The notes under the pieces were generated by a model. It had not been told where the DNA came from. It worked only from the letters and a program-made list of their open reading frames with translations, and did not search any database. Below are positions 15,427 through 23,764 of a stretch of 41,637 bases of DNA, one piece after another. The translations under genes were made by a program, and so were the position numbers. Position 1 is the first letter of the stretch. Every line of letters starts with the position of its first letter. The stretch comes from Fibrobacter sp. (GTDB lineage Bacteria; Fibrobacterota; Fibrobacteria; Fibrobacterales; Fibrobacteraceae), in contig JAKSIG010000024.1 in assembly GCA_024398955.1 (NCBI GenBank), forward strand, positions 1-41,637, written 5' to 3'.

Positions 15427-16389
15427 GTGAAGATTTTTCCAAGAACATTGCTGACATCGGCCTTGCTGTGTGTAGGTGCTGCACAGGCTGATAATTTTCT
15501 GGGGCCAATGACCTGGCGTGATTCCACTTGGGATTACCGCAGCGAAGATCCTGCTGACATTTCTCCCGAGGTTTCTATACCTAAGGCTGTTGGTGTTGCT
15601 TCTACGGTTCTGTTGGCTTATGGAGCGGCTTACTGGCTTGTATTTGATGAAGGCTGGTGGGATGATCAAAGCGCTGGCTTTCACTTCGAAAATGATTTTG
15701 ACTATGCCCTGAATTTGGATAAGTTCGGCCACTTTGCGTCTGGTGTCGTAATGGGAGAATCTTTTTACGAAGGCTACCGCTGGGCTGGTTTTTCTGAATT
15801 CAACTCCTACCTGTTTGCAGGCCTTTCTGCCATGTCGACCCACGTGGCCATTGACGTAAAGGACGGTTTCGCTCCCAAGTGGGGGTTCAGTATCTTCGAT
15901 GTTCTGTCGGGGTCTCTGGGCGGTTTTTATCCGATGGCTGAACGCTACGTTCCTGTGTTCAAGTACGTAGACCTAAAGTGGAGCTATTGGATTAATACCA
16001 AAATTTACTATCGTCAAAATCACAAGGCTTCCGAAGGTGTCTTTACAGATGACTATGTGAACCAGACTTTTTGGGCTAGCTTCAAGCCTTACCGACTGCT
16101 ACCCGCTGGAGCCCGTCAGTATTACCCCAGCTGGCTTGCTTTTGCTGCCGGCTTGAGTATCGATGAGGGCTGCTTCAAGCATGAGTATAAGCGCCACAAG
16201 AATCCGGACAAGAGCATTGCTCACCGTGAATTATACTTTGCACTTGATTATGACCTTGAGGCTTTCAGACCGCAGTCCCGCTGGGCAAGAACTTTGATCA
16301 AGTATCTGAATTACTTTAAGCTTCCTGCACCAACAGTTCAGGTTTACCCCGAAGTCCATTGGTACTTGCTGTATCCCATTAAGTTTTAG
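15427..16389 (+). CDS. DUF2279-like exported protein
   Basis: This 320-residue protein starts at GTG 15427, which gives a signal peptide (MKIFPRTLLTSALLCVGAAQA). A TTG at 15418 is in frame but is part of a TATATT -10-like site. The core LDKFGHFASGVVMGESFYEG resembles the DKxxHF motif of DUF2279/YfiM-type periplasmic or outer-membrane proteins of unknown function. Aromatic residues are frequent (YWLVFDEGWW, YWINTKIYY), and the protein ends in YLLYPIKF, suggesting a membrane-associated beta structure (inference). The start lies 8 nt after TATATT, another very short leader. It stands alone between fabF and a converging porin gene. Confidence 0.65.
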   Translation: MKIFPRTLLTSALLCVGAAQADNFLGPMTWRDSTWDYRSEDPADISPEVSIPKAVGVASTVLLAYGAAYWLVFDEGWWDDQSAGFHFENDFDYALNLDKFGHFASGVVMGESFYEGYRWAGFSEFNSYLFAGLSAMSTHVAIDVKDGFAPKWGFSIFDVLSGSLGGFYPMAERYVPVFKYVDLKWSYWINTKIYYRQNHKASEGVFTDDYVNQTFWASFKPYRLLPAGARQYYPSWLAFAAGLSIDEGCFKHEYKRHKNPDKSIAHRELYFALDYDLEAFRPQSRWARTLIKYLNYFKLPAPTVQVYPEVHWYLLYPIKF

Positions 16390-16440
16390 TTAGCGGGTTG
16401 GCGGCTTCGCCTTCATTCAGTATTTATAGAACCTGTAGTA

Positions 16441-16478
16441 AAAAAAAAGGCCCTGTCGTTAAGACAGGACCTTTTTTA
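16441..16478. terminator. Bidirectional terminator between converging genes
   Basis: A8 GG-C-CCTGTC pairs with GACAGG-A-CC T6 around GTTAA. It serves the DUF2279-like gene and, on the other strand, the outer-membrane protein gene. A second hairpin, GCAGGC-TTGC-GCCTGC (about 16492-16507), lies between it and that gene's stop. Confidence 0.85.
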
Positions 16479-16513
16479 ACCTTTAGGATCGCAGGCTTGC
16501 GCCTGCGGGAATC

Positions 16514-18148
16514 TTAGAAGTTGAATACGGTTTCAACACCGAAGCGGAGTGTGCAGTCGTCATCCTTGTTGTTGTCGCCAACGGGGATGTCGATCATGCC
16601 GGTAGCCATGATGTTGAGGTTTTCAACAGGAGCGAGGTAGAAGCGAGCACCAACGTCGAGGGTGGAGATGTCAGCTTCGTCGTCGAGGCTGTTGGTGTGG
16701 AATTCAACAGGAATACCCAGCTGAATGAATTCAGCGAACTTGAGGGTGGGTTCGGCGTATGCGAACATGTATTCCGGAATTTCACCAGCGTATTCCTGGT
16801 TGCCACCTTCACCGTCGTCAATGAATGCATAGAAGAAGGTGGTGTTGATCTTGAACATGCTGACTTCGAAGGTCGGTTCTGCCAAGATGGTGTGAGCGGT
16901 AGAGGTCACGTCGAGTGCGCCACCTGCGGTCTTTGCATCATCGTCGTCGCTCAGGTAGTCAGCATGGAAGCCGTAAACTGCGCGGAAGCTGAAACCACCG
17001 AGAGTCAAGCCAGCGTCGATACCAGCGTGGAATTCGTTGTGGTCAAGTTCCTGGTAGGACTTGTAGTCCACAAACGGACGCAAGTGCTGACCGGCATAGT
17101 TGAATTCGTATGCCAAGTGAGCGTTGTAGTTAGCGTCGTCGTCTGTTGCAACGCGGAAGTCGTTGGCGTTACGAGCAAAGCCGATGCCCAGTTCGAGGCC
17201 AGCGAGTTCGATCTGGATACCGCGGATGTCGTGTTCGATCATGCCTGCAGCGTTGTAGGTCGGATCATCGTAGCCGTAGTAAGCCTTGAAAGCGCCTTCG
17301 CTGAAGGTCAGGTCACCGAGCTTGACAGCAAAGAAGTCGGCCGGCTTGTACTGAACGTATGCGCCGTTGTAACCGACAATGCCACCTTCGGAACTGTCAT
17401 CAGCTTCGAGGCCTACGAATGCGGTCCACTTTTCGTTGAACTTGATGTCGAAGTTCAGGTCGACGGTGGTTGCGTATTCGTGCTTCAGGTCGCCGTCAGC
17501 GAGAATGTCGTTGGTGTAAGCGTCCAATTCAACTTCACCAGACATCTTGACTTCCATGTTAGCCTTGGAAGTACCTTCGCTCATGGAAGCCTTGAGAGCG
17601 TCCATTGCGTTGCCAGCTGCGTTTGCAACTTCGGAAACGTTGGTGTTTTCTGCAGCAGGAGCAGCTTCAGCGGCCTTTGCTTCTTCCTTATTTTCTTCAG
17701 ACTTCTTAGCTTCAGCAGCGGCCTTTTCTTCTTCAGCCTTCTTAGCTTCGGCGGCGGCCTTTTCTTCTTCGGCCTTCTTGGCTTCGGCGGCGGCCTTTTC
17801 TTCTTCAGCCTTCTTAGCTTCGGCGGCGGCCTTTTCTTCTTCGGCCTTCTTGGCTTCTTCGGCAGCCTTAGCTTCTTCAGCCTTCTTGGCTTCTTCTGCG
17901 GCCTTAGCTTCTTCAGCAGCCTTTACGGAGTCCTGTGCTGCAGGAGCGGGAGCTGCGGCAACGGGCTGTGCTGCAGGTTCAGCCTTCTTGGCTTCAGCAG
18001 CGGGAGCTGCTGCGGGCTGTGCTGCAGGAGCGGCTGCTGCAGGCTGTGCTGCGGGGGCGGCAGCAGGAGCTGCTGCGGGAGCGGTCTGGGCAATTGCGCC
18101 TGCGGCAGCGAGGCCGAGCACGATTGCGGACATCTTCATCTTGTTCAT
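16514..18148 (-). CDS. Outer-membrane beta-barrel protein with TolA-like coiled-coil region
   Basis: The 544-residue protein has a signal peptide (MNKMKMSAIVLGLAAAGAIA), then an Ala/Pro-rich stretch (about 21-75), then an Ala/Lys/Glu helix-forming stretch (about 75-165) with four exact 12-residue repeats (AEAKKAEEEKAA). Residues about 200-544 are a beta-barrel-like domain with alternating hydrophobic residues and many Asp-rich loops, ending in VETVFNF. The terminal Phe fits BAM recognition. The helical part resembles the periplasm-spanning region of TolA. The start has a strong Shine-Dalgarno (AAGGAG, 6 nt from ATG), unlike many genes here, which suggests high expression. Function is unknown; a porin or an envelope-spacing role is plausible. 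Confidence 0.8.
   Translation of the reverse strand: MNKMKMSAIVLGLAAAGAIAQTAPAAAPAAAPAAQPAAAAPAAQPAAAPAAEAKKAEPAAQPVAAAPAPAAQDSVKAAEEAKAAEEAKKAEEAKAAEEAKKAEEEKAAAEAKKAEEEKAAAEAKKAEEEKAAAEAKKAEEEKAAAEAKKSEENKEEAKAAEAAPAAENTNVSEVANAAGNAMDALKASMSEGTSKANMEVKMSGEVELDAYTNDILADGDLKHEYATTVDLNFDIKFNEKWTAFVGLEADDSSEGGIVGYNGAYVQYKPADFFAVKLGDLTFSEGAFKAYYGYDDPTYNAAGMIEHDIRGIQIELAGLELGIGFARNANDFRVATDDDANYNAHLAYEFNYAGQHLRPFVDYKSYQELDHNEFHAGIDAGLTLGGFSFRAVYGFHADYLSDDDDAKTAGGALDVTSTAHTILAEPTFEVSMFKINTTFFYAFIDDGEGGNQEYAGEIPEYMFAYAEPTLKFAEFIQLGIPVEFHTNSLDDEADISTLDVGARFYLAPVENLNIMATGMIDIPVGDNNKDDDCTLRFGVETVFNF
17721..17864 (-). repeat. Four 36-bp in-frame repeats in the barrel-protein gene
   Basis: Near-identical 36-bp units start at 17721, 17757, 17793 and 17829. 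Each encodes AEAKKAEEEKAA. Slippage would lengthen or shorten the helix in steps of 12 residues without changing frame. Confidence 0.85.
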
Positions 18149-18234
18149 CTTTATCTCCTTGAGATGTTTGTTTTGTGCTAAACACGTAAAATTTAGTTAG
18201 TTAAGAAAAAAATGGCTGTATTTAAAAGGAATTA

Positions 18235-18263
18235 TTGCTTATTTTAACATGCTTTTTTTAGTT
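18235..18263 (+). promoter_or_regulatory. Possible promoter of the small FISUMP gene
   Basis: TTGCTT (18235-18240) and TTAGTT (18258-18263) have a 17-bp spacer. The -10 ends 10 nt before the ATG at 18274, and no Shine-Dalgarno is visible. Confidence 0.4.
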
Positions 18264-18273
18264 TTGACCTCGT

Positions 18274-18849
18274 ATGACTATTATAAGCTCTCGAATCGCA
18301 CTCCTATCATTATGTCTTTCCTCGGCAGCAATATCTGTGCCAGTTACAGGATCCTTTATGGATTCGAGGGACCATCAAATATACAGAACCGTACTTGTCG
18401 GGTCGAAGACCTGGATGGCTCAAAACCTTAACTATAAGGTTGAGGGTAGTGAATGTTATGATGGAAGTACCGAAAATTGTAAAAAATACGGACGTCTTTA
18501 CACTTTTGAAGCCGCCTTGAAGGCTTGCCCCGCAGGTTGGCATCTACCCGAAAATGAGGAGTGGACCATGTTCAAGTCATTCATAGAGGATAGTGATGGC
18601 AAGGAAGAAGCCTGGGTTAGCCTAAAATCCAGAGATAAGTGGGATGGGTCTGACAGGTATGGCTTTGATGTAGTTCCCGCAGGAAAGGCTACCGATGGAT
18701 TTTATGATCTTGGCGTATCCGCTCATTTCTGGAGTGCTACAGAAGAAGATGGCGATGCCTATGGATGGCACCTGGCTCCACCGGGGGATTTTTCCAGGGA
18801 TTTCGATATAAGTTCTAATATGTATTCGGTTAGGTGTCTAAGAAACTAG
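18274..18849 (+). CDS. Small secreted single-FISUMP-domain protein
   Basis: The 191-residue protein has a signal peptide (about residues 1-22) and one FISUMP domain filling the rest. It shows TWMAQNLNYKV, CYDGSTENCKKYGRLYTF, then ACPAGWHLPENEEW, and ends FWSATEEDGDAYGWHL ... SVRCLRN. Compared with the lipoprotein at the left edge it has no lipobox, no Ser-rich linker and only one domain copy, so it approximates the minimal unit. The conserved Cys residues could form disulfides after export. It is followed after 42 nt by the zinc-ribbon gene, which has its own Shine-Dalgarno. Confidence 0.85.
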   Translation: MTIISSRIALLSLCLSSAAISVPVTGSFMDSRDHQIYRTVLVGSKTWMAQNLNYKVEGSECYDGSTENCKKYGRLYTFEAALKACPAGWHLPENEEWTMFKSFIEDSDGKEEAWVSLKSRDKWDGSDRYGFDVVPAGKATDGFYDLGVSAHFWSATEEDGDAYGWHLAPPGDFSRDFDISSNMYSVRCLRN

Positions 18850-18891
18850 TCAACTGCGGTTCCAGGTTTAATTTGCAACAAAGGAATTTTT

Positions 18892-19293
18892 ATGGCTTTA
18901 ATCCATTGCCCTGAATGTAACCATGAAATTAGCGATAAGGCTGTAGCTTGTCCTCATTGTGGCTATCCTATTAAAGAGGGATGCTCGTCTGCGAGTAAGT
19001 CATCAGATCGCTTTTGGAAAGTGATTGTCGTTTCTACGCTGGCTTTTTATGTAATGCTTGGGACTCTTGGCGTTGTTGGTATTTACGTTGGTGCTTCTGC
19101 GGTCAAGAAAGGTCTGTCTGAATTAAGTGTCTCGAAGCAGGGCGGCATGGAACAGATGATGAAAATTCTAAGTGATGGTCCGGGGGCTGCGGGAGTGTCC
19201 GAGAACAGTCAAAAGCAACTGGAATCCATGATGAAACTGCTGGATGGCGGCGATATGGGGGAGGCTCTGCAAATGCTCTTGCAGTCTCAGTAA
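18892..19293 (+). CDS. Zinc-ribbon membrane protein of unknown function
   Basis: The 133-residue protein starts with a double CxxC zinc ribbon (HCPECNHEISDKAVACPHCG, residues 5-24). A polar linker follows, then one membrane helix (about 45-70, VIVVSTLAFYVMLGTLGVVG). The C-terminal ~60 residues are soluble and rich in Met and Gln (GGMEQMMKIL, ESMMKLLDGG, LQMLLQSQ) and look helical. AAAGGAA precedes the ATG. Many bacteria have such zinc-ribbon/TM proteins without known function. Confidence 0.8.
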   Translation: MALIHCPECNHEISDKAVACPHCGYPIKEGCSSASKSSDRFWKVIVVSTLAFYVMLGTLGVVGIYVGASAVKKGLSELSVSKQGGMEQMMKILSDGPGAAGVSENSQKQLESMMKLLDGGDMGEALQMLLQSQ

Positions 19294-19332
19294 TTCAAGA
19301 AAACAGAAAACCCGATCCGCAAAGATTGAATC

Positions 19333-19361
19333 TTGACAGAGTCTTATTGTGTAGTTACATT
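19333..19361 (+). promoter_or_regulatory. Promoter of the PcrA/UvrD gene
   Basis: A consensus TTGACA (19333-19338) is followed after exactly 17 bp by TACATT (19356-19361). The -10 ends 9 nt before the ATG at 19371, so the predicted transcript has a leader of only about 1-3 nt. Confidence 0.75.
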
Positions 19362-19370
19362 TTGTGCAGT

Positions 19371-21656
19371 ATGAATAAGTTGGATGCAGAACAGCGTGAG
19401 GCCGTAGAAACTACAGAAGGCTTTATCCGAGTCATTGCGGGGGCCGGTTCCGGTAAAACCCGTACCTTGACCCATCGATACCTTTACCTGGCTCGGGAAT
19501 TGGGAATTTCTCCATCCAATATTCTTTGCGTTACCTTTACCAATAAGGCGGCCGGCGAAATGAAGAGCCGTATCCGTTCTATGCTCAAAGGCGACGATTC
19601 CGGCTATATTTCCACATTTCACGGTTTCTGCGTACAATTCTTGCGAGAAGACATCCATGTTTTGAATTACCCCAAGGAATTCATGATTATGGATGAGGAC
19701 GACCAGAAGACTTTGCTCAAGAAGTGCTATGCAGATTTGGGGCTGCACTTAAACGACCTTAAGATCAGCAGTGTCATGGATTTTATCGGCGGCCGTAAGG
19801 CCAACGAAACAGATTACGTTTCTCTATTTGCTGACAAGGATGCCGAGGGCCTGCTGGAACTTGTAGAGGCTGCTCCCGATAAGTGGCATCGTGTCTACTA
19901 CCGCTATCTTTATGAACAGCGCAAAAATTTTGCACTGGATTTTGATGACCTTATTTTGGTAACTCTCTATATTCTAGAAAGGTTCCCCGAAAAGCGTGAA
20001 AAGTGGGCCAAACGCATGATGTATATCATGGTAGATGAGTTCCAGGATATCGACGGCCAGCAGTATCGTTTGGCTGAATTGCTTTCTAGCTATCACAAGA
20101 ATCTTTTTGTGGTGGGGGACCCAGACCAGACAATTTACACCTGGCGTGGAGCCGATGTAAATCGTATTCTGGATTTTGACCGTCACCATGAGGGCTGCAA
20201 GACCATTCTTCTGCAGAACAATTACCGTTCTACGCCCAGCATTTTGAAGGTTCCCGATTCCGTTATCAAGAATAACGAATTCCGTATTCAGAAGGTGTTG
20301 CGTCCGATGCGAGCCGGCGGAAAGACTCCCGTTTTTTACCATGCGAAAAATACCCGCAAGGAGGCCGAATGGATTGTAGAACGCATCCTGCAGGCGGTTG
20401 AAAATGGGGTAGATTACAAGGATATTGCTGTCCTTTACCGTATGCATTCCCAGTCTCGTTCTGTAGAAGAGGCCCTTATGTCCAAGGAGCTTCCATACAA
20501 GGTCTACAGTGGAATTGGATTCTATCAGCGTCAAGAAGTAAAAGATGTTCTTTGCTACCTCCGTATGCTTGTGTATGGCGACGACCTGAGCTTTATGCGA
20601 GTGGTCAACACTCCCAAGCGTATGTTTGGCCCCAAGAAACAGGCCATCTTGCAGAACTATGCTGCAAATCGCGGACTGACTCTTTACGATGCCCTGCTAG
20701 AAATCTATGTGTCCGCCGAAGCCGAAAATGCTGCCGTCGAAAACGATGCGGTCAAGCCGGACCTGGATTGCGCCGCCTTCATGGCTCGTACAAAGGTGGG
20801 CGAATTTGTCAAACTTATCGAAAAGTATCGCGGTCTTTATAAGGATATGGCGGTGAGTGATGTTTTGACAAAGATGCTTCGGGAAACTGGCTACGAGGAA
20901 ATGCTTCGCCTTGATGGCGATGAGGATCGTCTTGGAAATCTTGCGGAACTGAAACAGGGTGTCATGGAGTTCGAAAAGAACTTTGAGGAAGATGCCACTC
21001 TAGATGAGTACCTGCAAAATATTGTGCTTTTTACTAACGCTGATTCAGATGGGCTGGATTCGGAGTCCGCAGATGACGCCGAAAAAGCTCGTAAGAACAA
21101 GATCCAGCTTATGACCATCCATAACGCCAAGGGCCTGGAGTTCCCCTATGTTTTTGTTTGCGGGTTGAACGAGGGTTGTTTCCCGGTGAAGCGAGTAAAG
21201 AATAAGGTCCAGCTAGAAGAAGAACGTCGCCTGGCCTATGTGGCTCTGACCCGAGCCGAAAACGTTTTATGCATGAGTGATTCCGAAGACAGCGCCGGTG
21301 GCGACGTGCAATGTCGTTATCCGTCACGATTCCTGCTAGAAATGAACATGGATGATCTTGATGTGGTTCAGGGTTTTAGCGATGAATGGTATCAAGAGGC
21401 CAAGCGCCATATTGCAGAAGTGGATCGCAATCGCGAACTTGGCGAGGGGCTAGATGAAGAATCTGGAGTAGATGGTGTTGCCGGTAAAAAGGCGCCCATT
21501 GCAAAATTTGCAGAAGGGGACCGTGTCGTCCATAAAATAATGGGCGCCGGTACTGTAGTCGGCGTCGATACCGAAAACTTCTATTACGAAATCAAGTTCG
21601 ACAGGATTGCAACTCATAGGGCTATCCAATTTGACTATCCCCTGGTCGCAGAATAA
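19371..21656 (+). CDS. pcrA: PcrA/UvrD-family DNA helicase
   Basis: Superfamily 1A 3'-5' helicase for repair and clearing of replication or transcription blocks. The 761-residue protein starts MNKLDAEQREAV (Q-motif region) and has Walker A AGAGSGKT at residues 23-30. TFTNKAAGEM (Ia), VDEFQDID (II), GDPDQTIYTWRGA (III), NNYRST (IV) and LMTIHNAKGLEFPYVFV with VALTRAE (V-VI) follow in order. The C-terminal ~50 residues (EGDRVVHKIMGAGTVVGV) match the Tudor-like RNA-polymerase-binding domain of PcrA. I chose 19371 rather than 19326 because the promoter lies between them and the family starts here. The protein is slightly longer than E. coli UvrD. Confidence 0.95.
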   Translation: MNKLDAEQREAVETTEGFIRVIAGAGSGKTRTLTHRYLYLARELGISPSNILCVTFTNKAAGEMKSRIRSMLKGDDSGYISTFHGFCVQFLREDIHVLNYPKEFMIMDEDDQKTLLKKCYADLGLHLNDLKISSVMDFIGGRKANETDYVSLFADKDAEGLLELVEAAPDKWHRVYYRYLYEQRKNFALDFDDLILVTLYILERFPEKREKWAKRMMYIMVDEFQDIDGQQYRLAELLSSYHKNLFVVGDPDQTIYTWRGADVNRILDFDRHHEGCKTILLQNNYRSTPSILKVPDSVIKNNEFRIQKVLRPMRAGGKTPVFYHAKNTRKEAEWIVERILQAVENGVDYKDIAVLYRMHSQSRSVEEALMSKELPYKVYSGIGFYQRQEVKDVLCYLRMLVYGDDLSFMRVVNTPKRMFGPKKQAILQNYAANRGLTLYDALLEIYVSAEAENAAVENDAVKPDLDCAAFMARTKVGEFVKLIEKYRGLYKDMAVSDVLTKMLRETGYEEMLRLDGDEDRLGNLAELKQGVMEFEKNFEEDATLDEYLQNIVLFTNADSDGLDSESADDAEKARKNKIQLMTIHNAKGLEFPYVFVCGLNEGCFPVKRVKNKVQLEEERRLAYVALTRAENVLCMSDSEDSAGGDVQCRYPSRFLLEMNMDDLDVVQGFSDEWYQEAKRHIAEVDRNRELGEGLDEESGVDGVAGKKAPIAKFAEGDRVVHKIMGAGTVVGVDTENFYYEIKFDRIATHRAIQFDYPLVAE

Positions 21657-21693
21657 AAAACGAATTTAAGCCACGGAATCAGGGCTTGTGCTA

Positions 21694-22275
21694 TTAAAGT
21701 CCGGTGGCGGCGACGATTGCTGCCACAAGAATTCCGGCATATACCCCGCCAAGCAAGTCATCTGCCATGACTCCCCATGCACCGGGGAAGGCTTCAAACT
21801 TGTGGATTCCTAGTGGCTTTAGAATGTCGAAGAACCGGAAAAGTCCGAATGCTACAGCAAGTAGCCACGGGTGCGCAAGAATGCTTGCCGTAGAAACAAA
21901 GGCAAGCGACATAAAGATTCCGCAGACTTCATCAATCACAATCCAGCCCGGGTCTTCGGTTTGGGTATCATTCATAGCCTTTTTCACGAAGGGAATGGCG
22001 GCAAAGAAGACGATGAGGGCGGCGGCAAAAAAGGCGATGTTCAAGCCAGCGCTGTATCCCGCGAAGGTCAAGTCCGGGCATCCGATCTTTGCAAACAGTA
22101 GAGCCATGGGGTAGGCCACCACAGCGGCAGCCAAACTTCCCATGGTGCCGGGAGCCTTGGGGCTCATTCCAGAACCGAAGAAAGTACAAATCTGTGCGGA
22201 AACAAAGTCCGTACCGCGCCACTGGTGAGGCACGCGCTTTTTGCCGTATTTTTCCTTAAGCTCTTCCTTGTTCAT
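21694..22275 (-). CDS. pgpA: Phosphatidylglycerophosphatase A
   Basis: PgpA removes phosphate from phosphatidylglycerol phosphate, giving phosphatidylglycerol, which is the lipid donor for Lgt. The 193-residue protein contains SPKAPGTMGSLAA, DPGWIVIDEVCG and FRFFDILKP ... GVMADDLLGGVYAG, all family signatures with the acidic metal-binding residues. Several hydrophobic segments place it in the inner membrane. An N-terminal polar extension of about 25 residues precedes the conserved part. It lies 42 nt downstream of hflX and is probably co-transcribed. Confidence 0.95.
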   Translation of the reverse strand: MNKEELKEKYGKKRVPHQWRGTDFVSAQICTFFGSGMSPKAPGTMGSLAAAVVAYPMALLFAKIGCPDLTFAGYSAGLNIAFFAAALIVFFAAIPFVKKAMNDTQTEDPGWIVIDEVCGIFMSLAFVSTASILAHPWLLAVAFGLFRFFDILKPLGIHKFEAFPGAWGVMADDLLGGVYAGILVAAIVAATGL

Positions 22276-22299
22276 AATTACCTTGCATCAAGAACTTCC

Positions 22300-22327
22300 A
22301 TCATCAATTGTCAATTATCAATCAACA
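22300..22327. repeat. 7-bp-period array over the hflX stop codon
   Basis: The plus strand reads ATCATCA, ATTGTCA, ATTATCA, ATCAACA in steps of 7. The hflX stop (22318-22320) lies inside. It is related in base pattern and placement to the arrays at 9196 and 10954. Confidence 0.6.
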
Positions 22328-23688
22328 TAAATTCCCGGTTCTTTCCAGTTTTCGTCGCGGTTGCTGTTGAAACTTTTGTCGGAAACGCTTTCGGCGGGGT
22401 GTGCGGGCCAAGGAGATTCCACTTCTTCCTTGATTTTTACGGCGGCTGCCTCGCGCTTCTTGTGCCAGGCAGCAAGCTGTTCCTTGAATGCTTCGCGTAA
22501 GCGTTCCATGCCGATGTTTTCGCGGGCGCTGACTTGGATTGCCTCTGGGTAATTTTCCAGCAGTTCATTGCGGCGGGCCTCGTCACAGACTTCCACCTTG
22601 TTGAACACGCGGAGGCGGGGCGTGTCCTTGCTGATGATGCCTTCTAGAGTCTTGTGGGTCACTTCCAGGTGTTCGCGGTAGTCGGGGGCGCTTCCGTCGA
22701 CGACTTCCAGAATGCAGTCGGCGTGGGCGGCAACTCCCAGGGTGCTCTTGAAGGTTTCAATCAGGTTGTGGGGAAGTTTGCGGATAAATCCTACGGTGTC
22801 TGACAAGATGATGCTTTCGCCGTCAAGAAACAGTTTACGCGTCGTGCTGTCCAGGGTTGCAAAAAGCTTGTCTTCCACATAGACGTCGGCGCCTGTAAGG
22901 CGATTGGTCAGAGTGCTTTTGCCTGCGTTGGTGTAGCCCACAATTCCCAAATGGAAAATGTCGCTACGATTTTCGGCTTGACTTTCTCGGGCATCTTCAA
23001 TTTTTTCCAGTTTCTTCTTCAGTTCCTGGATTCGCTTGCGAATCAGGCGGCGGTCCGTTTCCAGCTGGGTTTCGCCAGGTCCCTTGGTACCGATACCGCC
23101 GTTATGCTGGCGGCATAGGTGAGTCCACGCACCCGTCAGACGGGGCATCATGTACTGCAGCTGTGCCACTTCTACCATGAGGCGGCTTTCTGCCGTAACT
23201 GCGTGTTTTGCAAAAATGTCGAGAATCAAGCCGGTGCGGTCAAGAACCTTAATGCCCGGCATTCTTTGTTCAAGATTGCGGACTTGGGATCCCGAAAGAT
23301 CGTCGTCAAAAACCACCATTTTTGCGTCATTTTCTTCTAGGGCTTGCTTGACCTGGTTGACTTTGCCTTCTCCAATGAGGGTTGCTGCATTAAACTGCTG
23401 CACCCTTTGCAAGAAACTTTGTACAACCTCTGCGCCTGCAGTTTCGGCCAATCTTCCTAGTTCTGCCAGCTGTTCTGTAGCCAGCCAAGGACGAATCTTT
23501 GGAGTTGCGATGCCCACAAGAATACAACGTTCCTTCTGGACTTTGTTTTCCTTGAGCCCACGTTCCCCACGAGATTTCTTCTCGCGGGTCTGGGAATCAT
23601 TGGAAAAAACGTCGGCATGTTCGCCATCAAGCCCTCGATTGAATTCTGGGTCGTTTCCTCGGTTTCGTTGGTTGTCTTGTCTACGCAT
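22318..23688 (-). CDS. hflX: GTPase HflX
   Basis: HflX is a ribosome-binding GTPase that splits stalled 70S ribosomes. The 456-residue protein has an N-terminal charged tail (about 50 residues, RRQDNQRNRGND...). Next come the HflX domain (VQQFNAATLIGEGKVNQV, VFDDDLSGSQVRNLE, GPGETQLETDRR) and the G domain with GYTNAGKST (G1), SDTVGFIRKLP (G3), NKVE (G4) and SARE (G5). The charged tail is longer than in E. coli and may start later, though no closer ATG is better supported. It diverges from the histidine kinase gene with 76 nt between them. Confidence 0.96.
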   Translation of the reverse strand: MRRQDNQRNRGNDPEFNRGLDGEHADVFSNDSQTREKKSRGERGLKENKVQKERCILVGIATPKIRPWLATEQLAELGRLAETAGAEVVQSFLQRVQQFNAATLIGEGKVNQVKQALEENDAKMVVFDDDLSGSQVRNLEQRMPGIKVLDRTGLILDIFAKHAVTAESRLMVEVAQLQYMMPRLTGAWTHLCRQHNGGIGTKGPGETQLETDRRLIRKRIQELKKKLEKIEDARESQAENRSDIFHLGIVGYTNAGKSTLTNRLTGADVYVEDKLFATLDSTTRKLFLDGESIILSDTVGFIRKLPHNLIETFKSTLGVAAHADCILEVVDGSAPDYREHLEVTHKTLEGIISKDTPRLRVFNKVEVCDEARRNELLENYPEAIQVSARENIGMERLREAFKEQLAAWHKKREAAAVKIKEEVESPWPAHPAESVSDKSFNSNRDENWKEPGIYVD

Positions 23689-23764
23689 TAGGCTTCTTCT
23701 TTTTCTTCTGAAATTCCAATATAAAAAAATGTTGTTATTATTGTGGATAATCTGAAGAACTCAT

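Noticed and set aside
17721..17864. CRISPR array from regular 36-bp repeats
   Set aside because: The units are contiguous without spacers and encode an in-frame helical protein repeat.
16697..18181. Long frames antisense to the barrel-protein gene, rich in Cys, Phe, Gly or Ser
   Set aside because: They are the mirror of Ala/Lys/Glu repeats; the sense frame has a signal peptide, a Shine-Dalgarno and a terminal Phe.
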